Origin: Coptodactyla brooksi | Lineage: Eukaryota > Arthropoda > Insecta > Coleoptera > Scarabaeidae | NCBI GenBank assembly: GCA_033557675.1 | Contig: JAWQRM010000155.1 | Coordinates: 1-28,198 of the forward strand | DNA: 28,198 nucleotides | Direction of reading: 5' to 3' | Shown here: one piece after another, positions 1 to 10,609 of the stretch | Position numbering within the stretch: position 1 is the first letter of the stretch | Layout of the letters: each line of letters opens with the position of its first letter | Notes under the pieces: generated by a model | Told to the model about the DNA's origin: nothing | Database searches by the model: none | What the model saw: the letters and a program-made list of their open reading frames with translations, nothing else | Translations under genes and position numbers: made by a program

Positions 1-1084
1 ATTTACGAAAAGGGTTGCAGGCTCATGCTACACCATCAGGAGCGGGTTCTAGCCGAGAAGGGATCTAGAAGAGTGCATTTGATAGGATCAGAACATGGGG
101 AAAATATCACCATTGTGGCATGTGCAAATGCGCTCGGCGATGTGATACATCCTACAAAAAGTAGCATGACAACGGAGATATTTCTCAAATGGTTGGATCA
201 TTTCGCACAATTCTTGTGTTCTCCTCCAACACTTTTAATTTTTGATGGAGCATCAAGTCACCTTGATGTAACTATCGCGGAAAAGGCAGAATCGTTGAAG
301 ATTGAGCTTTTATGTTTGCCTAGCAACACCACCCACGAGCTCTAACCAATGGATAAATCTGTCTTTCGGTCATTGGAATCCCACCGGGATCAGGAGCTTC
401 TGGATTACTGGGATCAACATCCTGACAGAAGACTAAATAAAGAGAGGTTCTCAGATATATTTACTCTTGTTTGGAGCAAGTCTATGACCATCAGCAGTGT
501 ATGTAGTGGGTTTAGAGCAACTGGGATCTATTCCTTCAATAGAAATGCGATACTGGAGTACGCATTTGCTCCCAGTCTTAGTACAGAACGTCAGCACGAT
601 CGAAACATTGTCCCTAATTTACCTGATAATGAAATCAGTAACGATCTCAATATGGAAGACCACTGGGATCCAGATGATGAAATTATATTAGCTCATTTAA
701 TCGAAAGAGAAGCAAAACAATTCTTTTTCTGAAGAACTTACTACTCCCAATATGCAACCTGTTAAAACCACGGCAAGGAAAAGAGCATTGAATTATGGAG
801 CTCAGGAAGTAAAAAGGGATCTATTTAAAGAGTTATAGTTCTAAGAAAGTTACAACCACTTCGTCAAGAAAGTCAACTACTTTGTCAAGAAAGTCAACTA
901 AATTGCCGATTACTAACAAAGCTGCAGCAGAAGAAGTTTGGATGTGCTCGATTTGTGATCAAAATTATGTGGCTGATATGCGATCCTGTGTATCATGTGG
1001 AAACTGGGTGCATGAGGAATGCGTTGGTCTTACTGAAGATCACACCGTGGACATGAATTTATTTGCCCACAGTGCATGCCATAA
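1..1084 (+). pseudogene. Broken pogo/Tigger-type (DDE_1) transposase with C-terminal PHD-like finger
   Basis: The reading frame from base 1 matches the catalytic half of a pogo-superfamily transposase. Seen: the second catalytic Asp in IFDGASSHL (codon 244-246), then LPSNTTHEL, and the third Asp in MDKSVF (codon 352-354), 35 residues apart. Family knowledge puts the first Asp at the very start (DEKGCRL in relatives); here codon 4-6 is TAC (Tyr), so it seems lost. There is an in-frame TAA at 343-345, where relatives have Gln. About 30 residues look deleted after DVIHP. A T-run at 721-729 shifts the frame: TTPNMQPVKTTARKRALNYG continues in frame 2. A second shift lies near 826-836 and a third near 1045-1060. 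The tail carries CSIC, CVSC and HEEC pairs and, in the shifted frame, CPQC, completing a PHD-like zinc finger before TAA at 1082-1084. A 21-bp unit is duplicated at 863-903. The start lies outside the window. The copy cannot make active enzyme. Confidence 0.88.
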
Positions 1085-1742
1085 TCTTTCTTTCCTGTTT
1101 ATTCTCATTTGGGCTTATAACTGCCTAGGTTGGTAATAAGTTCAAAATGCGATTTTTTTTGTTCTATATTTTAAGCGTTAGTAAATATTTTTGAGTTCCT
1201 ATTCCTCAACATTCTTAAAGAATAATCAGTTTAGTTGCGTTTCTTATGTGTCAAATATTAAATATATTTATGTATTATTAAATAAAAAAGTAAATAACGT
1301 TAACTTGGCCTGATTACCTAACAGTACCTTATTTGTATTGTATCCTTGTTGGGTATGTTAGTATACAGATTAGTGATATCGAACGATATCATTAATTACG
1401 TTTTGTGTATGCTGTCGTTTATATGTCCTTGATCTTGTTGATAACGTCTACAGTACGCGTCACACAAAACTCGGCATAGAGAGAGTGACAGAATTGGCAA
1501 TAGAGTACCCGCGACCAGCAGGTAGCTGTCCGTCCGAAAGGCGGTACATGCTGTCTAGGCATTTAAAAGGCCTGTAAACAAATTCAAGGGGAGGGGGATA
1601 AGACTGTTTTCTTGCAATTTTGTTAGTATGTTTGTTGCTGATTGCGTAAAAAACAAATCTAATTTTATAAAAGGAAAATAAAAAAATATTCTAAAATAAA
1701 ATAAATTCTTAAAAACCTGTCTGAATGTAAAACAAAACAAAA
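1085..1742. other. Intergenic, AT-rich, nothing recognised
   Basis: No coding region, RNA gene or clear repeat was recognised. The stretch 1440-1560 is richer in GC than its surroundings (ACGCGT, CCGTCCG) but has no open frame with family resemblance. It may hold the 3' end of the pogo-type element, but no terminal repeat could be matched because the 5' end is outside the window. Confidence 0.4.
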
Positions 1743-2330
1743 TTACAAATGCAGGTCAAATAGGCATCCCTGAACAGATAAATAATACCCCAACCTACTG
1801 TAGACATTGTTCTTAACATTAGAAAGCATTTCAGGTGTGATTTGGACGGCTGCTTCGGTAATTTTTCGCTCCCAAGTCCACCAAATTTTCCGCTCCCTCG
1901 TGACCATAAATAATCTGCTTATTCTTAAGCAGAGGGTTTCTACCCTCACCAGAAAAAGTAACTTGGGGACAAATCAGGAGATCTCGCTGGCCATTTAATA
2001 CTCCCTATCACACTCATAATACGATTACAGAATAAATTTGTCAAAAATTCATTAACCCTAATTGCATTATGCGCCGGACAGCCGTCTTGCTGAAATCAAA
2101 TAGTGTCTAGATCTATTCCAGGAATGTTCTGGATAGCTCGAATTATTTGCGTTCTAGTAGTTATTATTTGGAAATATTTGCGTCAGCTTTTGTGGATATT
2201 GGATGCGAACAGAGATACTTTTATGTAAATTTTCCCGAGGCCAATAACGAACAACAGATGGATTGTGTTTTCCATGCAATGGAAAAGTAGATTCATCGGT
2301 GAAAACAATATTTGCAAGAAAGCTTTTATC
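1743..2330 (-). pseudogene. Broken Tc1/mariner-superfamily transposase (DDE_3 type)
   Basis: Read on the minus strand, the order is NIVFTDESTFPLHGKHN with the first Asp (codon 2295-2297), then FQQDGCPAHNAIRVNEF with the second (2084-2086), and KWPARSPDLSP with the third (1973-1975). Asp 2 and 3 have 36 residues between them in one unbroken frame. Then comes a shifted C-terminus, ITEAAVQITPEMLSNVKNNV followed by RLGYY, ending at 1743-1745. These blocks match the insect transposase family that has an N-terminal helix-turn-helix and a DDE_3 domain. Damage seen: TGA at 2096-2098 just before FQQDG, where relatives have Trp; stops after KLTQIFPNNNY; stops and a frameshift after SYFFW near 1940-1960. 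The N-terminal DNA-binding part is not recognisable upstream (2331-2600). The element is fossil. A helix-turn-helix fragment of similar type lies at 17008-17130 and is not contiguous with it. Confidence 0.87.
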
Positions 2331-3016
2331 TTCATTTGCCTTTCCACCCTTTTTGCCGCTTACACCTAGTGTAAGCAGAAGTATTGGATAAGTATTAATA
2401 AGTATTTAATTTCACTCTTCTGAAACTCACCAACAATCATTGACAAAAAAGTAATGTACTTTCGAAAACTATCCAGAAGTTCTTGGCGTGCTTAATTACG
2501 CCTCCAGCGAAAAAATGAAGACTCACTTTGTTTTAGCCTCAAAAAACTACAGAAACAATGACATTTATTTGAATTATACAATTTAAAAAGAAAATCAGCG
2601 CACCAATCACATAACAGTAAATTGCTTCTGTGCTGTCAGATCTTTTGCTGATGCCTCAATTGCTTGGAGAGTGTTCTCTAAAACTAATCAAACCCTGTGT
2701 CCACATAGACATTACGAGTACATAATTCATTTTTCGACAGAAACATTTATGATTGCTATCCACAAAGCAACGACATACAATATCTTGTTTTGAGGCAACT
2801 TTATCCCGTAAAAAGAAAGTATTGTATTGTATTTGTACTGTGCAAGCTAACAAGCAAGTTAACAGCAGTAATGAATTTTAAAAAATGAATTATGTAACAT
2901 GGATTGTAAATCTGTGCCTCTGTATCTTTGCAGAGTTTATAGACATTGTCTATTATATATAAAAAACCTTATGTAGTATGGCATAATAATTGGTTAGTGT
3001 CATTATGTGTCTTATT
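2331..3016. other. AT-rich spacer, possibly eroded 5' part of the adjacent transposase
   Basis: The minus strand next to the transposase relic (2331-2600) may hold its missing N-terminal part, but no frame could be followed. Nothing else was recognised. Confidence 0.3.
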
Positions 3017-3020
3017 GGTT

Positions 3021-3056
3021 GACACACGTTTCCCTGGCCATGTCAGCATCAACTGG
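3021..3056 (-). ncRNA. Degenerate hammerhead ribozyme motif (copy 1)
   Basis: On the minus strand the 3' half of the motif is kept (GAAACGTGTGTC), but the CTGATGA core has become CAGTTGA with a changed spacing. The helix I partners (GCTC and AACC) no longer pair. It is recognised by alignment with the copies at 4294-4328 and 16140-16174: the sequence around CATGTCAGCATC and GGAGCGA is shared. Not expected to cleave. Confidence 0.5.
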
Positions 3057-3383
3057 AGCGACTAAAGATAAAAGACTTAAAAACTACTGTACGTTCTATT
3101 TGATTTTATTTTATACTATTAGGTGACATCCCGATGGAGCTCTAATGTCTCACGCAGCCAATAGAAACCAGTAGAAAGCACATATTGCTTCTGGCGTGAT
3201 CTTACTAACCCAATACGCATACCCATAATACATTCCCGTATTTACGCTAATTTTTTTATTAAGTTATGTAGGGGGCTAAAGGGTATTATCCCCCCCTTTC
3301 TAAATTATCAAATGCGTCCCAAAATCTGTTGTTAAATATATTTCTAAGTAATCTCGCGTTTTCTACACTACTTCTAGAATTAG

Positions 3384-3600
3384 TTAAAATAGGTCTTCCA
3401 CCCTGTCTTTCATCACTTCTGATGATGCTACCTTGGTTAGCGAAACGTGCGTCAACAATAAACTGTTCAGTTTTGATGTAGTGGTGGCATTATTTGACTT
3501 TGTTACCAAACCAAAGGTTTCAAAATCCACAACTTCACATTTACATCGAAGTTGAAGACCTCTTGAGTGAATTCCAATTCCTGCATTATAGGGCAATTGT
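3384..3600 (+). repeat. Dispersed short repeat carrying a hammerhead (copy 2)
   Basis: About 200 bp align, in the opposite orientation, with 16060-16187 and with 4205-4345. Shared blocks are the hammerhead core, GTGGTG next to a purine-rich patch, the TTGTTACCAAACCAAAGGTT block, and AATCCACAACTT at the end. An open frame on the minus strand covers this stretch but has no family resemblance and follows the repeat, so it is not called as a gene. Copies at 3.4 kb and 4.3 kb lie head to head. Confidence 0.75.
3419..3453 (+). ncRNA. Hammerhead ribozyme motif, intact core (copy 2)
   Basis: The order is CTGATGA (3419-3425), helix II GCTACC and GGTTAGC around a TT turn, GAAAC (3442-3446), and GTC at 3451-3453. 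The predicted cleavage site follows C3453. Helix III would be ACG pairing CGT with a 2-base TG loop. Helix I is weak: only TT with AA next to the core. All invariant core bases are present, but there is one extra base (T3426) between the CTGATGA box and helix II. Type-I topology is inferred because the ends of the motif fall in helix I. Weak helix I makes activity doubtful for this copy. Confidence 0.65.
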
Positions 3601-4136
3601 ATAGGGTTTTAGAACACCACTTTCATCAGTAGAAGAGGCTTTGATGCTCTCATTTCAGAGGCAGTATCCTGCTGGTTCGATATGCCACATATTAATATAA
3701 ATATATATATTAATAATAAAATAATAAAATAAAATAATATTCACTGTAAATCTGTAGTATATGCCAATATTATTTTGGTTTTCAAAGAAATCAGAAGATT
3801 ATATTTTTTAAATTCTTCACGCTAACACGAGCCAATAACATGAAAGATTAGCAAATACTGGGGTCGTTGCCCTTTGAAAATCACCAATTTTTAGTGTTAT
3901 TTTAATCCTCCTTCCATATTCAAACATTTTTCGTCAAATATCATTCCAACATTCACAAAACTGCACCTCATCGTATTAGAGAAGTTTATGAGGCGGATTC
4001 CTTTAGCAAAAGAAGATGCATAATAAGGTGAAAAATTGTCCTCCCTTAGAGAGAACGGTAAGTTGTGTTCTCCCATAATAAGTGTATTCGATTGATGCCG
4101 AGCCGATCGGTTACGTGTGATGTAACGTATTTGTAC
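3601..4136. other. AT-rich spacer, nothing recognised
   Basis: Contains a TA/AT-rich simple stretch at 3695-3740. No coding region, RNA or repeat partner within the window was recognised. Confidence 0.35.
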
Positions 4137-4546
4137 AGGGTTTTAAAAAATGTCTAAGTCTCACGTGACCGCAACTGATTAGGCAATCAAACTTCCAGTA
4201 TGGAGGTGTGGATTTTGGAATCTTTGGCTTAGTAACAAAGTTAAGTAACAAACAATGCCACCACCACACCAAAACCGAAAAGTTGATTTGCTTGGCGCAC
4301 GTTTCGCCGACCATGTCGGTATCACCAGAAGCGACGAAGACAAATGCTTTAAGTAAATGCTTGAAGTATTTATCTTCGACGAAGACAAATGCTCCAAAAA
4401 TGCTACTTATTTTTGAAATGTCAATATCTGGTCACTACTTAGTGACACACACAAAAATGGTACAATACTATCAAACTACGATAAACAAATTCTTAGAACA
4501 GAAATTTGCATTTGGTCATGTGGAACTTGGACATTTCTGCATGCGC
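4137..4546. repeat. Terminal-inverted-repeat unit enclosing a hammerhead repeat
   Basis: The ends are imperfect inverted repeats of about 24-30 bp: AAATGTCTAAGTCTCACGTG on the left (about 4148-4167) and its counterpart on the right (about 4514-4540), 20 of 24 aligned bases matching. The right 140 bp, read on the minus strand, match 6118-6275 and 20733-20890 (the blocks GTTCTAAGAAT and TTTATCGTA, then AGTATTGTA and GACATTTCAAA). The middle (4205-4345) matches the hammerhead repeat at 3384-3600. Inside it, CGACGAAGACAAATGCT occurs twice (4332 and 4378). So either the hammerhead repeat is part of a miniature inverted-repeat element, or it inserted into one. Confidence 0.65.
4294..4328 (-). ncRNA. 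Hammerhead ribozyme motif with two core changes (copy 3)
   Basis: On the minus strand: CTGGTGA (one change from CTGATGA), helix II CCGAC with GTCGG around an ATG loop, GAAAC, helix III region GTGC, then GCC in place of GTC. Helix I is 4 bp, GCTT with AAGC. Helices I and II differ in sequence from those of the 16.1-kb copy (GCTC/GAGC and GCTAAC/GTTAGC), yet both still pair. That is good evidence the structure was once selected. The two core changes predict loss of activity. Confidence 0.62.
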
Positions 4547-4589
4547 GGTATTTGATATGACTTTCAATATACCTATAGAAAAGCGCAAG

Positions 4590-4985
4590 ACTGAATTATA
4601 ACTTAGAAGAAGTTAGAAGACTAAATATACATTTAAATTCTGAAAAATTAACACAATGGGAAAATCGACACATTGACATTGGTAAAAGATGGGTGGAAAT
4701 ATTCAACCATTTCAATCAAAAATGAACTTATTTCATGTGAAAATTTATTTATTCTTGTTCAATTTACGTTGTGCTGCCCTGGAATTAATGCAGAAGTTGA
4801 AAGAGTTTGTTCAATGCTAATGATTTGTGGACAAGTGAGAAATCGAAATTGAACTTTGATATTCTAGCTGCAGTATTTGTAAAGTTCAATATAAAGGACA
4901 TTTCATATTGAACGTTGACAAAAATTTTTCATTCAATGGGGAAATATTCGTTTAAATAATAATTAATAGGCATGAAAGCATAATT
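4590..4985 (+). pseudogene. hAT-family transposase, C-terminal dimerisation region relic
   Basis: Frames on the plus strand give GKRWVEIFNHFNQK, then ENLFILVQFTLCCPGINAEV followed by ERVCSML. After a frameshift near 4817 comes DLWTSEKSKLNFDILAAVFV followed by KFNIKDISY. The block of Leu-rich sequence, Pro-Gly, Asn-Ala, VERVFS and the WTSEKSKLN tail is characteristic of the hAT dimerisation domain at the C-terminus of BED-finger transposases. In-frame stops and shifts show it is dead. No upstream catalytic core was recognised. The inverted-repeat unit at 4137-4546 abuts it. Confidence 0.82.
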
Positions 4986-5869
4986 ACAATATAAAATGTT
5001 ACAAAGGTTTTTATTATGCATTTATCATTGTTTCTTTTATTTAGGATATTTTTTTCTTTAATTTATTTCTGTCCTTTTTGTTGTAAAAAAGTTGCTCACC
5101 TTATGAATAACTATCAACATAGAGCAATAAGAAACATTTTATTTAACGTTCTGTTATCAGGCTAAACCAAGTCATTCAATTGCGGTCCTCATCCAGATTA
5201 ATCTATCAAGTCGAAAGTAAGAAATATATACTTTCGACTTCGTATATGTGACGTAACTTTTTAAACGCATGAAAATCACTACCATTATACTGTAAGTACA
5301 TCTTCCTATAATTATATTTCTCATTTGTTTTGAACAGTAATAACTGAATAATAACGAAAATATATTCGAATAATAATGAAAACGCATTTTAGTCATTAAT
5401 ATTATTATTATATTATCCAGCCATTATTTGTAATAAATGTATTGTGTAAAATATTTTAAATCAGTTATTCGATCCCTGACCTATGCAAATTCAGTACAAT
5501 ATGTATTTATTGTACTGCAACCCATGAGACACATGAGTTCACATCCGTCATCATTATTGCCATCTAAATTCAACTACACAAAGCGTACACAAAAGTGTTT
5601 GAGCCTACGTTCATAGATGGCGATGTACATCATAACTTTGGTTAAGAAAATTGTAATGTTAGTTAAAATGGATAACTGTCTAATTAATGGTAATATGTGC
5701 TTCCAATGAAGTATTGTTGTGTGAATTTTTAGTACTAAATATCATAAAGAAGATTTTACGTTTTATTTATAATGAAAATCAAAAACAATTTCAAATTACA
5801 TTGTAACCGTGTTATCTTAAAGAATTACTAAATACATTGTATAATCAGTGTACATTATGAACAATATAA
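4986..5869. other. AT-rich spacer with one short inverted repeat
   Basis: No gene recognised. A perfect 12-bp inverted repeat lies at 5208-5219 and 5229-5240 (AAGTCGAAAGTA), 9 bases apart. Confidence 0.4.
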
Positions 5870-6060
5870 GCAATTTATTACTTTTTACTAAACTAGAAAA
5901 TAAATTGACCTTCGCGCAGGAATCGAACCTGTGACGTTCTACTTCTATGACAGGTGCTCTAATCATCTGTGCTGTGCAAGGATCTCTACCAGTCTTCCAG
6001 GAAAGTCATGCAATTGCTTCTCTCGTACAATGTCAGGTTCCATAATAAATTTTTGTATTG
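5870..6060 (-). repeat. tRNA-derived repeat (SINE-like), copy 1
   Basis: On the minus strand the stretch has an A-box-like segment (GCACAGATGATTAGAGCACC) and a perfect B box, GGTTCGATTCC (5919-5929), about 35 bases further, as in a tRNA gene. The flank TTATTACTTTTTA followed by AGAAAATAAATT is shared with the copies at 24290-24400 and 25311-25593, so this is a dispersed element rather than a functional tRNA. No clean acceptor stem can be closed. Confidence 0.68.
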
Positions 6061-6077
6061 TTACTATTTATATATTT

Positions 6078-6095
6078 GGTTAGGTTAGGTTAAGG
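6078..6095 (+). repeat. Short interstitial GGTTA run
   Basis: Three GGTTA pentamers followed by a degenerate one, equal to the insect telomere unit TTAGG. It is too short to be a telomere and GGTTAGG words recur elsewhere (10073), but it fits an insect source. Confidence 0.4.
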
Positions 6096-6117
6096 TCTAC
6101 TTTGCATGCTAATGAAG

Positions 6118-6275
6118 TACCGGCCTTTCAGAAGTGACTAAGTCCCACGTGATCAAAAGCAGATTCCTGTACTAAGAATGTATTTTCCTTTGTTTGGAAG
6201 TATTGTAATATTTTTGTGTTACTAAAAAGTAACTAGATCTTGACGTTTCAAACATAAGCGTTTGTGAATTGAGTA
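6118..6275 (+). repeat. Dispersed repeat, copy A
   Basis: Matches 20733-20890 in the same orientation and 4405-4545 in the opposite one. Shared blocks are AAGTCCCACGTGAT, GTACTAAGAAT, AGTATTGTAATATTTTTGTG, AAAAAGTAAC and GATCTTGAC with TTTCAAACATA. The CACGTG end corresponds to the terminal inverted repeat of the 4.1-kb unit. Probably the left part of a miniature inverted-repeat element. Confidence 0.72.
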
Positions 6276-6378
6276 TTTTTTTCGTTATTCGAACGTTTCA
6301 AAATGTTTGCTATAATTTATTATTAGTTAGTACTGCATGATTTGTTTAGTCGATATGAAATAAAATAATTCTTTTCAT

Positions 6379-6512
6379 AACTGCAAAATCACGTGGCCGC
6401 TTCGAGATAAGTTAAAAATATATTTTAAGGTTAAGGTTGTCGCTGTACACCGCTGACTTTTCGCTGAAATTAATTTACTGCATTTCACACGTTTACACGT
6501 GATTTTGCAGTT
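6379..6512. repeat. Perfect 17-bp inverted repeat bounding about 100 bp
   Basis: AACTGCAAAATCACGTG at 6379-6395 recurs inverted at 6496-6512 without mismatch. Each arm ends in the palindromic hexamer CACGTG. The enclosed 100 bp have no recognised content. It may be a tiny foldback element or a remnant related to the CACGTG-ended repeats at 4137 and 6118. Confidence 0.6.
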
Positions 6513-8160
6513 TTACCGTGATAAAAATTGCATATGTCTTTTTTTGTCAATTCACTAAAAGTAATAGTTTAGTTTGTTCCTAATAAATTACAATCATATC
6601 CATTCATAAGCTTTCTATAATCCAGTAACAAATCAATGGTAGATATTACCATCGAGTTTTTTACGCAGATTCATGGCCGCCTTCATGTATTCGCATCTAA
6701 TTACCATTTAAAATTCGATGTTTTTAAAGATTTTTTTGTTTATTTGTAATTTGAGATGCTTTTAATTCAATACAAATCTATAGGGACAAAAATATTTATA
6801 AGAAAAATTGTTATTATTTATAAATAAAAATTTATTTAATAATGAAATCTCCCGTAAGATAGAATTTAAATAAAACAATTGTATTTCTTTAAAAAAAGGC
6901 AACTACCAATTTATTCTACCAAAAGTAAAGCATATAATACAAAGATGAATACACAAAACAGTAGACAATTCGATTTTATATATCTACGTAGACTAGTTAT
7001 TAGTTTTCCTTCATATGCTTCGCAGTTACACAAGTACATAACTTATTACAATCATTTATTACATCAATCATTCTTCACTTAAATTGAGCATGACAAATAT
7101 TATTCTTGTTGAATGTACTGCTTTTATTTATTGATTATTATTATTGCTAAATTGGGGTATTTTTGTGCATGCACATGCCAGTTACATATTAAAAAAAATA
7201 AAAATTGTTATTTTATGTGACAGAAATTCATAGTTTTTAAGCTCACAATAATTCTAATTCTTTAATACATACATACATCATCATATTATTATTTTATACC
7301 TCTATCATATATATAATATATCAGTAACATCATCAGTAATGATCATTCATCATCGAGATTTTCTTTATATATATAGCTTCCAATTTATACATTTTAATAA
7401 TATATTTTTTCTTTCATTAATATTAATATACAATTTATTAATCAATCAATAACATTTTAAAACGTAGATACAGAAAACAACATTTTGGAGAAATAGAAAA
7501 AAAATGTAATACATTTTATTTGTGTCTGTCATTTGTTTTTTCGTTCTATTTGTTATTGAAAAAAATAGTTGAATTTTAAATTACATTATGAATTTTATGG
7601 CAGCCAATTTCAACTATATTTTTCACCTGAATCCGAAGAAATAACACAATCGTGAAAGTCCTATGCAATAATAATTTAGAGTTAATTTAAAATTAATAAT
7701 TAATAAAAATAGTATCAATCACAGACAATTCGCAAAATAATTTATAAATACGTTTTACAATTAGTCGTATTTTAACTACATCAGTATGTAATAGCTACTT
7801 ATTACTGTACCTATACACCTAAAACTATGCCTTTACTTACAATTGAAATAAAAACAATGTCATCCTTAATTTTAGTTCTATGTATACCTTTCCAATTTCA
7901 GTTACGGAATACATGATGCATTTTAATTTCAAAGTGGATTTAAGTTTAGTGAAAAATACTTTAATCTTGGTCATTATTTTAATTACATACCATGTAAATT
8001 TTATGGTTTTTCCTTTACGTCAATAATTTATATAGTAATTAGAAGAGAATGGTAAGATGTACAAAAGATTCTTTTTGTTGACTGTATGCACATGCATTCC
8101 TTAAAAACCGCTTATACAGTATGAAGAACTAGGGATTCTAGACCATTCCCTTATAGCACC
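6513..8160. other. Very AT-rich stretch, nothing recognised
   Basis: Long A/T runs and short TA/ATA repeats (for example 7300-7325, 7366-7376, 7430-7445). No family resemblance in any frame. It lies downstream of dally on that gene's strand. Confidence 0.4.
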
Positions 8161-8163
8161 TGC

Positions 8164-8421
8164 TTGCGCACATGCAAAGGGGGTGTAGGGAGTGGCTTAA
8201 GGAGTGGAATGCAAGCAGTTCAACAGACTGTTCAATCAGTTCAACAAGTTGTCCAAGTGATTCAACCGAACACCCAAGTTGTTGAACAGGCAGCTCAAGG
8301 GGGAATTTCGTGTGCGTGCGTAGTTAGAGTAACGAGATGGTTCAGAATCCCGAGTTCTTCACTACCACACGCCTGTTACATTACAAGATTTGTATTCACA
8401 CTTAATAAAAAGCAAATGTGA
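8164..8421 (+). other. Unrecognised open frame with a Gln/Val repeat
   Basis: The frame encodes a Gly-rich start, then AVQQTVQSVQQVVQVIQ and NTQVVEQAAQGG, a Val-Gln pattern with roughly 4-residue spacing built from GTTCAACAG-like 12-15 base units, then an unpatterned tail. It is GC-richer than its surroundings, has no splice or promoter context that I can see, and resembles no family I know. It could be a diverged minisatellite, an exon or a transposon fragment. Not called as a gene. Confidence 0.25.
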
Positions 8422-10609
8422 TAGAAACATCATAAATAGCATAATTTGGGAAAGCGCTCATTTCTACATTTTATTTTTTACTAAAATTGAATAGGTATAT
8501 GTATATTTTATTAAAGCGTACAACTTGTTTATTTTTTAATTTGTTTCATTCAGTTTAAAATTTTATAAAATACAACGTCACAAAACCTGCTTTAAAAGTA
8601 AAATATTTATTACTTTTAACAGTAAAATATTGCTTTTAATAATAAAGCTGAAAGCGTGCAATAATAAACATTTTACTGGTTACTATAAAACAATTATAGT
8701 AGCTAAACAGTTGAAAACAATTTTTTGTGTTATTACCTTACTTTCATATAGATTTTTTTTTCGCATTTACAAAAATAAATACATTTCAAATTTCACCGAA
8801 AATTTTTGTTTTTAAATTATGCACCATTATTATCTTTTGTTATTATTACTCATTATCATCATCCTTTCGGCTCATCTTTTATTTTACACATTCAGTATTT
8901 ACAGAAGTCAAAGAAAAACGTTTTTCCACTGCAGTCAGGCAAAAACTACAATGAAAAATTACCGTGACCATGGTAGAAATTGGGGTAATTGGACTTAAGA
9001 GACTCAGTTTTAACGTTTATTTATATAAATAAACCTAAAATTAGAAAATTAGTCTACTACATACAGTCTTAATGTACTCTTGAATACCTATTTACATTTT
9101 TTCTTCGACATTCACGCAGTGACGGTTTTAGCAACCATTGCGATTTTTTAAATTTATTTATGTTATAGTATATAGTGAGAGTGTTTATACACATAACATT
9201 CGCTTTTTGCCTTTATAAATACATAAATGATTAGAAAAATATGCACACCATTGTTACAATTTCTTTCCCTAAATAGACAGTGCTAAAATATTGCAGTGTG
9301 AAAAGCTGTATAATAGGTTGCATAATGGTGTGCTAAGTTTTTAACGATGTATTTATAAATGTAACATGGCTATTTTGTGTATAGATATTCTCACTGTATA
9401 GTAGAAAAATATGACAGTTTACAGTTATACAAATCAATAGATTTTTAACTAGTTTTAGTACACATGTTACAATTTGTATATTTATACGTTTATCTCTTTA
9501 AATTTCCATGAACATGAATATAAATTTAAGCAGACATACTTATTACAAATACAACTACAATTTGTCGTATAAAGTTCATATACTTAGTGTCAAAAGATAT
9601 AAGACAACCTTTGTGAGTGAAGTTTGTATATCATTTTATATTTGGATTGATGGAAATAAAATGCATTTTAAATTACGCTTAATGCTCTTCATACTGTGTT
9701 TAACTATTTTATGACCATTATCCTTTTTTAAGCACTGTATGTAAGACATTAATGAAATGAATTATAATTTAGATCAAATTCCGTGTCCACAGTTGCCACA
9801 AATTGTTTGCTTTTTCAGTTTTCAGCTTTTCAGCAAAAATGTATAACATACAAAGACAATTTGAAATTACTTCACAAAGACTAACAATAAACACTATAAA
9901 ATATTTGTTAAATATGCAATGACAATTTGTACAAATATGAATATTACCACAAACAATTATATTAAAAGCTGTTTTTATTCTATACACTGCTAGTGTATAT
10001 ATAAAATCTGTTCAATTTATCAATCAAAATACTGGCAAATTGTAACAATGTGACATGTAATAATTAATGAAGGTTAGGTTACACAACAAACTGTCAAAAT
10101 TCCTGGAAAACCACCTTTCATATCAAGAGTATTAATTACGTGATCGTAAAATTTTTAATGCTAGATTTAACAGGAGATGAAAAGGAGAACTACTTTTTTA
10201 GTATTTTTTTCCATACAAAAATAAGCAACCTATCATAGACTATTATAATACAAATCTGACAGATGCAAAATAGGTTATATTATGTCAACATGCTAACTAT
10301 CAAATCAAATAGTATTGAAAAACCATTTGAAACATTGAAAAATATTTCTGACAAATCTACAAAATTACACAATCAATGTTTATATATCGTCATATGCAAC
10401 AGCGTACGGAAGCCATCATTCCTTATGATTATATCATTATCATTATCTTTTTATCAGTTTTCTTCTAAATGTATCGTTGGTATACACTTATACAGGGTGG
10501 TGCGTAACAAACAATCACGATCTTTGTTTCGTTACTCGTAGTAAGTAGCGTTGTTTTAGAAATAGTTCGACACGAAAAACGAAGATATCACTCACAAACA
10601 TTTCTTGTT
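8422..10609. other. AT-rich DNA downstream of dally, probably including its 3' UTR
   Basis: No coding sequence recognised. The dally stop codon is at 10610-10612 on the minus strand, so transcribed 3' UTR should run leftward from 10609. An AATAAA on the minus strand occurs near 9974-9979 and others lie further left, but which is used cannot be told from sequence. Confidence 0.35.

Noticed and set aside
4208..4555. 115-codon plus-strand open frame
   Set aside because: It lies wholly within the inverted-repeat unit and hammerhead repeat, and the frame is not kept in the other copies of those repeats.
5905..5985. Functional tRNA gene
   Set aside because: A and B boxes are present but acceptor and anticodon stems do not close properly, and the sequence is part of a three-copy dispersed repeat.
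6078..6095. Telomeric array
   Set aside because: Only about three pentamers; far too short.
7325..7345. CTGATGA on the minus strand in AT-rich DNA
   Set aside because: No GAAAC or GTC partner; chance occurrence.
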